A stretch of DNA of 64,000 nucleotides from Plumapathes pennacea. Lineage: Eukaryota; Cnidaria; Anthozoa; Antipatharia; Myriopathidae. The DNA lies in contig OZ038470.1 in the NCBI GenBank assembly GCA_964036295.1, positions 7,214,078 to 7,278,077 on the forward strand, read 5' to 3'. The notes under the pieces are model-generated. The model was not told the DNA's origin. It was given only the letters and a program-made list of their open reading frames with translations, and ran no database searches. Position 1 is the first letter of the stretch, and each line of letters begins with the position of its first letter. Below are positions 33,152 to 43,923 of this stretch, one piece after another. The position numbers and the translations under genes are program-made.

Positions 33152-35208
33152 TTAAAAAAAATTGCACATTGCTACATCAGACGATTCAACTTTTAGGTGA
33201 CTGGAACTTGTGACGGGTTCTGAGACTAAAATCCCAGAGCATTTTTCACAGTCGATAAGTTTTCTCTTTTTCCAATGGATTTCTTCTTCGGATACTTTCG
33301 TCGATGTTGCTTCATCAAAACCTTTCGTAGTCTCTTCCTCATTGTTCAGTGTCAAGATTTTGCGTTTTGCAGCTGTTAACTCTGCGGTCGACTTCTGAGC
33401 AGGTAACGGCTGCTTGGTTTCCGGAAGTACTCGGCGCCACGGGCACGCTCCAGCCATGTGACTTGGGTTACCATGAGCGACACTTGAGTCTGGTGAGTTG
33501 TGGAGCAGAGTCTGGGTACCACCTACACGTGATGAAACTGCAAAATTTCTGCGAAATTATACTCTGCGAAATTTAAAGTATAGAATTGCACATTCTATTA
33601 TTTATAATTTCACAAAGTAATATATCAAGACCATCAAGCAATTTACGCCGCAGCAGTGAGCAGATACTACTTTTTATCGTAGCCTGCATCACTCCTAAGA
33701 GCGATCAACTTCACTTTTCTCCTTCAGTTTCCTACCAGAATTCTATCATACAGTATAAAGAACTTTGCTTTTGATATCTTGCTCAGATGAAAACTGATTG
33801 AACTATCAATTCTCACTATGTCAGTTATACAGTTTCTTCTTGAATGGTTAGGTGAATCTACATTTTGAACTTGGGAGTGAAAGGGTTAAATTCTCTATAA
33901 TAAATTGTGAAAGTGCCTACTCGTGCATAGATAAAGTACGTCTATCTGACACCCAGTGTTAAACCTTTCACTCCCAAGTTCAAAATGCAGATTCTCCCAA
34001 CCTTTTAAGAGGAAATCGTATAAGTGATGTAATGAGAATTGATAGTTTAATCAGCTATCATCTGAGCAAGGTATCAAAAGCCAAGTCTCCTTATTGTATG
34101 ATATATTTGTGCTGCCGAAACTGAAGGAGAAAATTGAACTTGATCACTTTTGGGAGTGAAAGGGTTATAGTTGATATCCAGTGTGTTTTTATGTTGCATT
34201 TTGTTCCTGTACCGCTAATGTCTAAAGGCAGGCATGAACAGTCAACTGTAACCAAACAAAAATCGAGAAAAACAAGATAATCGAGCAGATGGTACGGCGT
34301 TACATCGATGTACCAGGGGAACTGACGGTAACTTACGTTCAAGTTCACTGGTGTCCGCTAGAGTTCTGCTTTGAATGTCAACCGTTTCCCTTGTGTCTTT
34401 TAGGTTCCCCTCGCGAATCAGTGGTAATGTAGAGAATGGGAACGCGGATGGGTAGGGCCCGTATTCCCACTGACACGGCATCTGGGTATTAAGATCCTTG
34501 GGTCCACCATGAAACATCTCTTGGAACTGAAAAGCTGGCTGGAAAGGTGACATTGGCATCTGCGGCGCGAATGCCGGGAAAAATGGCGCTGTGGGGTAGA
34601 GCATGGGATTCCACGGCAAATAACCGCCGGATTCATAGGACTCACGCAGGAAGTTCTTGGCGTTAGGCTGGGCTGTTAGCTTGGGTCCTTCCGCGCCTCT
34701 CTTCGCAGATTCATATTTTCGTTTAACTTTGGTCAGGAAGTCTGTCAGACAAACAAAATGAAAGCAGCGCTATTAAAAAATAGAAATCACGCGGAATTTC
34801 GCAATAATAAAATAACATGATGAACGAAATCACAGAAATCTTACCTCGTCTTCCAGTCTGAAAAAACGGATGCTTGAATCTGCATTTAGTGGAAACAGTA
34901 TCTCCGTCGTTCTCAGGATTTCTACCACGATATTCTGTAACTTTACGGAATCCGTACAAGTTCAACTGTCGAATAAAACTTGAGAAGTTCTTAGTCTTAA
35001 AGATCTGTTTCGATGGATTGTCAAGAACGTTACAAATGAACTGTTGCGTGTTCGGAATCACAATGCACTTGCCATCTTCAGACCACACGACCTCCTTACA
35101 CTTGGGGTTGTTAACGAGATTCCACAGTTTCTCCGGAAAGCCTAACAAGCTGACTTCTACCGGTGACTGGAGCGTAGATGTCTCGGCGCTTTGCGTGTTT
35201 GTGCTCAT
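33152..35208 (-). CDS. HSF5-like: HSF5/HSFY-like heat-shock-factor DNA-binding protein
   Basis: Exons in transcript order 35208-34845, 34741-34337, 33537-33152. The sum is 1155 nt, 384 residues. Residues about 22-125 form an HSF-type winged-helix domain: FPEKLWNLVNNP opening, the recognition-helix core SFIRQLNLYGFRKV, then FKHPFFQTGRRDFLTKVKRK. The FxTGRRDFLTKVKRK exit resembles HSF5 and HSFY rather than HSF1/2/4, and no HR-A/B leucine-zipper heptads follow. The second exon encodes a proline/phenylalanine-rich stretch (about 150-230). The third is charged. The start is ATG 35208, the first in frame after an upstream stop at 35274-35272. In mammals HSF5 and HSFY act in spermatogenesis, so a germline role is possible but inferred. 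Confidence 0.85.
33683..33892. mobile_element. MITE family A copy with TTAA right boundary
   Basis: Left end catcactcctaagagcgatc; internal cagtttcctaccagaattct and actatcaattctcactatgt; right end acttgggagtgaaagggttaa. Lies upstream of the last HSF-like exon. Confidence 0.78.
33960..34170. mobile_element. MITE family A copy, inverted
   Basis: Begins ttaaacctttcactcccaag and ends cttttgggagtgaaagggtta, in the opposite orientation to its neighbour at 33683-33892. The two form a large inverted pair within one HSF-like intron. Confidence 0.8.
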
Positions 35209-36009
35209 TGTTACCGATTCATCACCGATTGTAACGAACTGGTGCTCAGCGTTTCCATGGAATTGCACATCCTACGTCAGGTACCTCTAACGGTATGCGC
35301 GCGCACGGATTCGTCAGATTTGGTTGAAAAATAAAAACAACCACAACGCAATATAAAACATCCTCACAAATAACAGTGAGTGATTATTATTCAGTTAGTA
35401 TTTGTATACATTCCTGTTCAAGTTGGGGATTTATATTTACACTGGTTGACACAAAAATACAAGAAATCAGTACAACAAAAAACCAAGTCATATTTTCGGT
35501 TCCTTGAGCAAATTGTTTCCCCCGGTCTCTTGGCCAAGAAACCGCAGGATTTTGATCAGAAACTAACTAAAAAATTGTTCTAGCTCAAAGCATGTCAAGG
35601 AAGTCGTGTTTTGAGCGAAACAATCCCATTTTCGGGCCTAAAAATGACGCAAAATTTGGATCTAATCCGTGCAAAAGGGCCAAGCACATATATATAAAAC
35701 AAACCTGTACTTACTTCTTGTATTGTTCTGTAGTTAAATGAGATAAATATTCAGTTAAGTAAACTTCAAGGTCCCGCATAATTTACATTTGTGCATTATT
35801 AAGATAGTACATCTCTTTACAAACTTTTGTACACTAAAATTATTCGATTTGTTATTATATTATTTCTTGTGGCTTGGGTGGCCATTTGTAAGGGAACATG
35901 TTTCTGTTTTTGGCTCTTCCTTCAGCATTTAGTTAGGTACACGACTCTTTCTGTATTTACCTGTATTTGCTGACAAATGACCAAAGTAAAGTCCGCTTGC
36001 CTCAGGCCA
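35209..36009. other. Intergenic: HSF-like promoter side and AP-4 mu 3' end
   Basis: About 800 bp. No coding exon or recognised repeat. The HSF-like promoter should lie immediately above 35208. Confidence 0.55.
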
Positions 36010-39000
36010 CTACATCCTCACGACGTACGAGTCACTGAAAACAAAAAACAATCACTTTTAACCAACATGCAACACGGGCACATGGTGACGTAAACACATG
36101 TGTGTTGTACCTGTGTGTGATGTAGCGGAGCCATCTGAACGGGCTGTACGACTTGTCCTGCTCGTACACTTTAAGGAAGCGAACTTGTAGTCCAGAGCAG
36201 ATGTACATAGGTATCTCAAACTCTAAGCTGAAACATGAAAACAAGAATGAAAGAAGTTAGTATGCAACTAGAATCCAACTACTCCTGTTAGACTGTGCCA
36301 GATCGTATACGTGAATGCAAAATAGGCACGTTTGAAACTCCGAGTCTGGAAGAGAGGCCGGAGTCATACTTACAGAAGACACAAAGATGCCGCATCGAAG
36401 AAAAAAACACTTACCTAACAGGGCCAAGCTCTTGTTTAGTGGCTTTACTCTTTTCACTCAAGTGAATCTAAAAAACATAAGCATGGCCATTTGAGATGTA
36501 GGCAAACACCAACAAACAAACTGTAAGTGTGCTATGAACTCAACTTAAACAAGTAACTAACTACTTAGGTCTTTGCACTGCTCTGCTCATGAGCACTCAA
36601 CGCACCACCGACAGAGATAATAGATCAAGGCCTAAACTTTCTTGTCACTTATAAGCCTGAAAGTGTGAAGGTTTCGTCCACAATGTTTTCTTTGGTAACG
36701 TTTTAAGCTGGAAAAGGGCTTTTTAATCCATCTTTGAACAAAACCCTGCAGTTTATTGGCAGAGAGGTCGACAGAAAGAACTTCGTTAATCCTGGATTAG
36801 CATAATCGGCTTTCGAACAATCTTAGCCCAAATGTACTGAGGTTTTTACATACTACTCAGGTGAGGTACCTTTGCTTCCTCTTCACTCTTTTTGTTAAGG
36901 CTTACTTGCCTTGATGGTCGCTGATACTTCTGAACCTCCTTGAATTTTGGGGATCTTCCAGAACAGCGCTTTATCCGCGGGACTATACTCAGCAGACTGC
37001 GCTCCAGCCGACACGTTGTGTGACACACTGTAACAAACAAGAGCGCGTGACAGTCACACACACGCGCAGATAGACAGACAAAGTGAACCTGGTTTTCATG
37101 AGCAATGCAAGCATAACAGTCCATATTTTATAGTAAAAACGATCGAAGCGAAGCAAGAGGAACAAATATTTTCCTTCTGCTTGCATCGCTCATAGGGTTT
37201 CAGCAATCATAAATTTCTATTATTCAAATATACTCCATTTTTTCCAAATCTGAGGAGGCTATCCTGAGAGTTTTAACTGCAAGGCATGCAGATCTAGCTT
37301 ACCGTGTTCGCACACTCATATATACCGGTACCTGTTCTGGAAACTACTCACTTGTCTGTTGACTTGGGAACCTGTAACCTCACTGTCATGCTATTCGTAT
37401 AGCTATGTGACACAAAATAAGCACATGAATATGGGTACTGCTTAGGAAAAAGCTTGGAAAATACCCTGGAACAAATGTAACGCTCAAATATTGTTTAAAT
37501 GAAAAAAAAAAAAAAAATGAAAAAAAAAAAAAAAAAAACTTGTGTAACACACTGAATCATATTTCAGTGAACAATACAACAAAGAAACAATTATACAAAT
37601 AAACTCATCACCATATGGACACTCAAACCAATTACACCCACACCTTCACATGCATATGTACTGTACACAATATATAACGCGCTCCCGTGTAATATAGCCT
37701 CATCTAAACACGCGAGAGCGTCGGGAAACCACGAGACCGCCGAGTGTCCCGCTACTCGAGTGTTCTCCTAACTTCCCAAGTGTTTAGATGAGGCTATATT
37801 ACACGGGAACACGTTATATGATTCTTTTATAAAATAATTAGTCAATAAAATACATCACGTATTACGTCAGCGTGTGATATACTCTCATCTTACACGGTTA
37901 TTTAGCCAATCAGAACATGCGTAGTAACATAGTTATTTTATAAATACGTATATTACATAGTAACATACTGCACAAACATAAATACACCCTGAAACTCCTT
38001 AACCATGTCACTTAAACTGTTTATACACCCAACAGGACTACAACACACACCATAAGACGAAATTACTCCTATGTGCTAATACTCGTCAGCTTACTGACAT
38101 CAGTCAACCTTGATATATCATACAATTAAAACACAATAAGGTGTACACTAAATCATGCTGCAAGTCTTTCACTAACCTTGCTGGAGGTATGTTACAGCGA
38201 AGTTTCAACAATACTTCAAGACACCTGCAGAGGGCAACAGATGGTGTTACTCTGACGGTTTTCAAGAACAAGACACAAATCAAAGCTTTGCGTGATAACT
38301 ACTGGGTTACGTTAATCTCCAGGGCCTGGTTTTTCAAAGCATGATTAGGCTAATCCTGAATTAGGTCTAAACTTTCTTGTCATTTATAAGCTTCAAAATG
38401 TGAAGGTTTCGTCCCGCAACGACTTCCTTGATACGCCTTAAGCTGGAACAAGATTTTAATCCATCTTCAAACAAAACCTTGCTGTTTATTGGCAGAGAGG
38501 TCGAGAGAAAGAGAAACCGGGCCCAGGGTCCAGTTGTTCAAAGCACAGTTAGGCTAATCCTGAAGTAGACCAATCTTTAAACTTGAAAACAGGGAGGTTT
38601 CGTTCAGAACTTAGCTTCCTGGATAAATTTTGAGGTAACACAAGCTTCCCAGTTAAACTTTGAACAAATCTTACAGTTTCATGGCCATGAGGTTGAGGGA
38701 AAGAATTTGGTTAATCCTGGATTAGCCCAGGAAATCTTTAGTTGGTAGATGTCTGGAGCCTGTACTTAGTTTCTAACTTACCCCGAGGGTTGAACTTCAT
38801 CTACAAATGTGATGAGTGTGAATGGCAGTTTAGAGCCTAGTACATCTGACACCCTGTACCTCATGACAGTAAACTGCAAAAACAAACACACACAGAGGAA
38901 GGTATAAAGTAAAAGCCAAAAAACACAGCAACAGCTGGTCTGTTGTACTTACTTCTCCTTCTGGAGGGGAAACCAACAATGTCCTGCTGTTCTCAAATTC

Positions 39001-42000
39001 TGACAAGTCAACAGACCGATGGAAGTTGCAGTCATCAAGCCTTACATCCATGTTGTGCACTAATGGAGGCAATAATACAAGAAACCAGAGGACCAGTAAT
39101 GTATTGTACACAAGACTTAACAATATTGACTGTCAAATGTAAGGGTATTTCTGGCCCTCAAGCTGTAAACTAAAGGTACATTTCTTGGTTTTCATCAGTA
39201 GGTAACATGGCGACAACACCCTCTATGGCATACAGTACTTTTTTGAGTCCAGAAATCGGAAGAGCATGTTAAGTTTAGTCAAGATGCCAACTTTTGACTT
39301 AATTTATTTTTTGGCGCCATAGCAGTAACTTGATTTTAGAAAATTTGATAAAGCTTTGTATGCAGCTGCCATGTTGGTGCCTCACTTCAAGATACCAACA
39401 TGGCAGCCTCTAATTTAAAACACAAACTGAAACTGATTTGTACTTCCGTTATGACTGTGATACTTTAAATAATCATTGGCAATGTCATTTTTAGAAAAAA
39501 ACATTAAATATGCAAGAAAATACTTACAGTTCAAATAAATATGAAAAATATTGCACTTAGAGTGTTATAGTGGTATTATTTGTTGTGGGATTCCCCCACA
39601 ACCAAACCATTCATGATGCAAATTTACCTGAAGATCTTCCAACTGTCAAGTCTTCATTCAACCGAATCCTTACTAAAGGTGCACCAGAAATAAAGCTCTT
39701 CATCTGAATGGATCCATCAATTTCACTGCGCAAGATATCACCCTGGGAGAGCACAAAAAAAGCATTATAATAATAAAACAAACTTAATATAATTATGGCT
39801 ATAAGAACTTGAATATATTTGAATTCAGTGTACATGTCCAAAAGATATATCCATTCAATAAACAGTTATAAATAAAATTTTAAAAATCAGGTTTTCAAAA
39901 TAAAATGCCTTTATTTTAAGAGGAATGTCTAATAGTAAACAGGACATAAAACAAAAGATAAAAAAACACTCTAGGTGCTATTCTTTTATTGTCGTGTACA
40001 GTTTGTTGTTAAAACTTACATTTGAGCTGAACAACACTGTCAGTTGCTCTAATAAATCCATGAAGATCTCTCTCTTTTGTCCTTTCTGTAATGTAAAACT
40101 TGCAGTTCACTTTTTGCATCAAAAGAATCAAACTAGAGATGAAATATTAAGATCCTGGCAAGCTAATAATGGTCAGCATCTGTACCTTGCATACAGCACT
40201 TGAGATGACTGGCTTGTTGGCTGCTGAACCAGGGAGAGACATCCTATCTGTACCATACTAATATATAAAAATAAAAATATATAAAACAGGTCATTCTTTT
40301 ACTATTAAAGTTTTTAAAAGGTAGATGGATGGATGGAATGGATAATGAATGTTACTGATGCACATAGAGTGGTTTTCCAAAGACTGTCATAAAAGCTGGA
40401 GGCTATAAGAAACACTCTCAACCAATCAGAAGCCAATTGAATGTAATTTGCATTTGATTTTACTTCAATGAAGAAAGGAATCAACAGTGCGAGGAAATGC
40501 TATCGCCATTTGCTTTCTCGCACAAGACTATTGCAATCATGTTTTGGTTTTGTTCCTGATTGGTCAAGAATGCTCCTAAACTTGTTAGAACCAACCCAGA
40601 AATGTAGCAAACACCAAAGCAATCACTTTCAACAGTCATCCAAAAATGGCTCCATAAAAAGCAGAAGGAATGTTCAAGATACTGAAACAATACCACATTT
40701 CTTCCAGAGCACTCGTATGCCAGTTCGTCTGAAGTCTTTGCCTCTTTGGGTTCATTATAAACAAATGCCTTGAGTGTTTCTGTGGACATCACCTGAGCAT
40801 AGCCAAAGTCCTGGGAAGCAATTCAGACATTCTGTTTGGGTCATGCTACTGGGAAGTGGGGGAAAGACAAAGAAAATACTACAGGGGAGGTTAATGCAAT
40901 CTCTACCTTGTCATAATGTATTAAATATAGTTAAACTTTGGTACAACATCAACATTTCCAAAACTTGTGCAGTGATGTTACACGTTAGTTTTGTAGTGTA
41001 GCATATGAATCAATAATCAACATTTAATTCAACAAAAAGGTATTGTACCAAAAAATAAACATACAGTGTATAAAATACATATATCTGTACTGGTACTATT
41101 ACTTACTAAAATCTCATCCAGGAGCTCATAAATAAGGGGGAAGTTTGACTTAATGGAATCTTCATTGAGTACACCACAGTAGTCTTTGCACAAATTGGAT
41201 AACCTGTAGATCATCAAGGAATGTTCAGCACAACAGTTTTATTCAGTAAGAGTGAAGTGGAGAAGGGAGGCAAAAATATCAATCATCAGGTGAATAGTTC
41301 ACTCTTGTAGTATATTTCTTGGTTTCAATGTTGCGCCTATGAATTATGAAGGTTTAAATATTTTAAATATGTTATTGACGTGACATCTACCCATGACAGG
41401 CATTTGGTGTCATTTCTTTCTCTTTGTAAAAAGAACTGTTTTCGAATTCAAACTAAATATCTGGTAAAATTATTTATACAAGTGTCAAACAAAAAATGGA
41501 TGTGTATAAAAGGTCACTTATCTCTACCAGCAAGTTTTTTTATAATAGATTATTCCCAGGTAGATGTTGTCATCAGCATATTCAAAATTTAAACCTTCAT
41601 AACTCATGGGCACAACATTCAAACCAAGAAATATTCTACCAGTCAACTATTTACCTGATGTAGAATCAATTTTAGCAATAATATTTTCTCCATTATAGGA
41701 TCTTTAAACCTCACAAATCATCAGTGAGTCTGCAGAACAAGACCTACACAGAAAATGTAACAGAACAGAAATGTACCACCCCTTTGCCCTGTGTGTGCAC
41801 CCCACATATAAGTTGTATGTGCAAAGAGTACTGTTTTCAAGCATTTTAGTCTGAAATAGGGAAAAGATTTTGTCTCTTTCATCTAGAATAGGGTAGTAGA
41901 TTTTGCTAATTTTGGTACACAGTAGAACCTTCTGTAAGTGACCACCCTTGGTTCAGGTTTAAGTGGTTGCTTACAAAAAAAAATGCTTTTTGGGTGCACA

Positions 42001-43540
42001 GAGTAGTCACTTACCAGAGGTCAAAAACAATGTAAAATGGTGAGCCTCAAAGGCGGTCACAGTCACTTATGAGAGGTGGTCGCTTACCAGAGGTTTCATT
42101 AATAGTAATTTGATTGAGAAATCAATCGGTAATTTAATGGTTAGGTGGTGACTCAGGGAGGTTCCACTATATATATGGTCAGAGGTTGCACATTTTTAGG
42201 ATACAGGTCTGGAAAAGGGTGAAACGTTTGGTATACAGGTTCGAAAAGGGGGAAAACATGGGATAACAGCCTGAAAAAGAGCTGAATATGGTCTGAGATA
42301 AAAAGTAATAAGAGTGCCCTGCCAAGGCCATGCACCACACAGCTTACCTTGTCAGTATTTCAATTGCAAGAGCAGGTGACATGTTGAACTTTGTTGTACA
42401 AACAAAGTGCAGACCATTATGCTTGGTAAATATGAAATTGACACCTTCAATATTCTGTGAGAAGACAGAGACAGGGACAGATAGAAAGACAGACAGACAG
42501 ACATTAGATAAACAGACATCAACTTCCATATGGGAGATCCAGACCAGGAGTCTGGGCCCCACTCAGCCAATAGAAAGAAGAGCCTGGGAATGAGTAAGAT
42601 ATCTCAAGGGGTGGGGTGGGGTGGGGGCAAAGTGGCAAATTGGCAAATTATTTCAAATTATACCAAATTTTTCAAAATACCAGTTTGTAGCTATTTTATG
42701 TCATGGGTTATTATCTGAAGAACCAAGTTCGAACAAGCTCTTTAGCAGGAGATTTCACAGATGAAGCACATACCGTAAATGCTCTAATAAGCCCTCAGGG
42801 GGGGGGATTTAAACATAAATTGACCTTGTAGAGGTGTGGGGAGGGGGGCTTATTTAAAATGATGAGATGACAACAAGAATTGCTGTATTCAATTGTTTGC
42901 CCTTGGAAATCCTTTGTTAGAGTCTCTCAGCATGATCTCCTGGTATGGTGCATTCAAACTGTTCAAATGATTTTGATTATTTCACCTTCTTCTGAAGCCG
43001 AGGGATCCTTATCTCCAGCCGGCTGTTACATGAAGTTAGATGTGTGAAATGTACAGTTAAAAAACTCTTTAAAATTCATCACCAAGCATATAATACTGTG
43101 CCATGTGTCTTGTTTCTTGATCAATTTTGATGCTCACAGTCTACAGGATGGAAATGGTGGGAGGGGGTGGGGGCTTATTTCAAAAATTGACCTTGGACAG
43201 GGGCCTTTATATACAGTATGTGGGAGAAATATACAACTGGGAGACTCCCAGCATTATGTAGGACAGTTGATGTCTCTGGATGAGTGACTACAAATACAAC
43301 AACAGACGTTTGCTTACTCACAAACAAAGGGGGCTGATTTCCCTTAGTTTCTTTCACTTTCCTGTAGAAAATCTCAGGTGCTCCCTTGACACAGTCGCCT
43401 CTGTCTACAGAGCCAGTTAGGGAGAAATATTGGTTGTTGAAGTGTCACAACAGCTTAAAACATATGACACATAAAAGGATACAGTCACGATAAATCAGCG
43501 TGTCTCCCCTAGGAGAGAGGATAAAGAAGTGTGAGAACAT
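36010..43540 (-). CDS. AP4M1: AP-4 adaptor complex mu subunit
   Basis: Exons in transcript order 43540-43483, 43404-43322, 42454-42348, 41203-41107, 40810-about 40694, 40257-40186, 40085-40020, 39742-39628, 39059-38953, 38873-38782, 38224-38177, 37402-37352, 37027-36910, 36467-36415, 36227-36111, 36034-36010. The sum is 1326 nt, 441 residues; human AP4M1 is 453. The longin-like N-terminal part opens FSHFFILSPRGDTLIYRDYRG and includes YCGVL...FPLIYELLDEIL. The mu homology domain follows (about 190-441) with TVMRYRVSD, FWKIPKIQGGSE and CSGLQVRFLKV, ending SDSYVVRM as in AP-4 rather than AP-1/2/3. AP-4 forms non-clathrin trans-Golgi carriers and sorts cargo such as ATG9. One intron (36909-36468) has a GC donor. 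The donor at 40694 could instead be 40697. The start codon has a good Kozak context (cgccATG). Confidence 0.93.
36630..36838. repeat. Dispersed repeat family B copy
   Basis: Contains ctaaactttcttgtcactta, gtgaaggtttcgtcc, ctggaaaagggctttttaat, ttggcagagaggtcgaca and cctggattagc in the same order as the 38320-38525 copy. Lies in an AP4M1 intron. Confidence 0.75.
37672..37822. repeat. 150-bp palindromic element (cccgtgtaatatagcctcat arms)
   Basis: The left arm cccgtgtaatatagcctcatctaaacac-type sequence (from about 37685) is perfectly mirrored by gtgtttagatgaggctatat and on through tacacggg (about 37778-37806). The outer arms (tataacgcgctcccg and cgggaacacgttata) also pair. GC-rich loop with cgaga/tctcg motifs. 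Intronic in AP4M1. Confidence 0.82.
38320..38735. repeat. Two tandem copies of dispersed repeat family B
   Basis: Copies at about 38320-38525 and 38526-38735, both in the same orientation. Each has ggctaatcctgaa, a gtgaaggtttcgtc-like block, aacaaaaccttgctg-like and aaagaa/aggaatgaggtt-like blocks, and a gggcccag boundary between them. Non-coding, AP4M1 intron. Confidence 0.7.
40370..40660. repeat. Dispersed repeat family D copy
   Basis: Shares ggttttgttcctgattggtc, caacagtgcgagg, gctatcgcc, agcaatcac and acagtcatccaaaaa with the copy at 13030-13330, in the same order. Overlaps the 3' edge of an AP4M1 intron, close to the exon ending at about 40694. Confidence 0.7.
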
Positions 43541-43923
43541 GGCGGAAACTTATGGCGCGGGTACTCAGTGCAGCGTATATGAGGTGCTGCTCACACGGGA
43601 GACCGCTGAACTGATGGGTTGCTTTTCACTATGGGCGTGACACGTCACCGGACAGAAGGGTGGGGGGACTTTACAACTTCACAAAGCTTCCGAGATTAGG
43701 CATGTAAGAAAAGCTTGTCATCCGTCACTTGAAGAAGAAAAATTTGCGAATTTCATGGGGTCATTTTCAAACGGCACCCGGAATCATGACGTCACCTCGT
43801 GGATTTCGCGCATGACAAGAAGCGGCTCTTCGCAGGGGTTCGTTTGCACGGCTGGCACGTGAAATTAGTTTGCTCTTTTTCTAATTTTTACCACTGAAAA
43901 CTACAGTGTTTAGACTTTTAAAC
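43541..43923. promoter_or_regulatory. 383-bp bidirectional promoter, AP4M1 / hnRNPUL
   Basis: Only 383 bp separate the AP4M1 ATG (minus) from the hnRNPUL ATG (plus). It contains a full palindromic cAMP-response element TGACGTCA at 43787-43794 and a CACGTG E-box at 43856-43861. No TATA box is evident. Function as a shared promoter is inferred from spacing. Confidence 0.7.

Noticed and set aside
40481..40693. Extension of AP4M1 exon 5 beyond 40694
   Set aside because: The open frame continues, but it runs into repeat family D and leaves the next exon (40257-40186) out of register with the AP-4 sequence.
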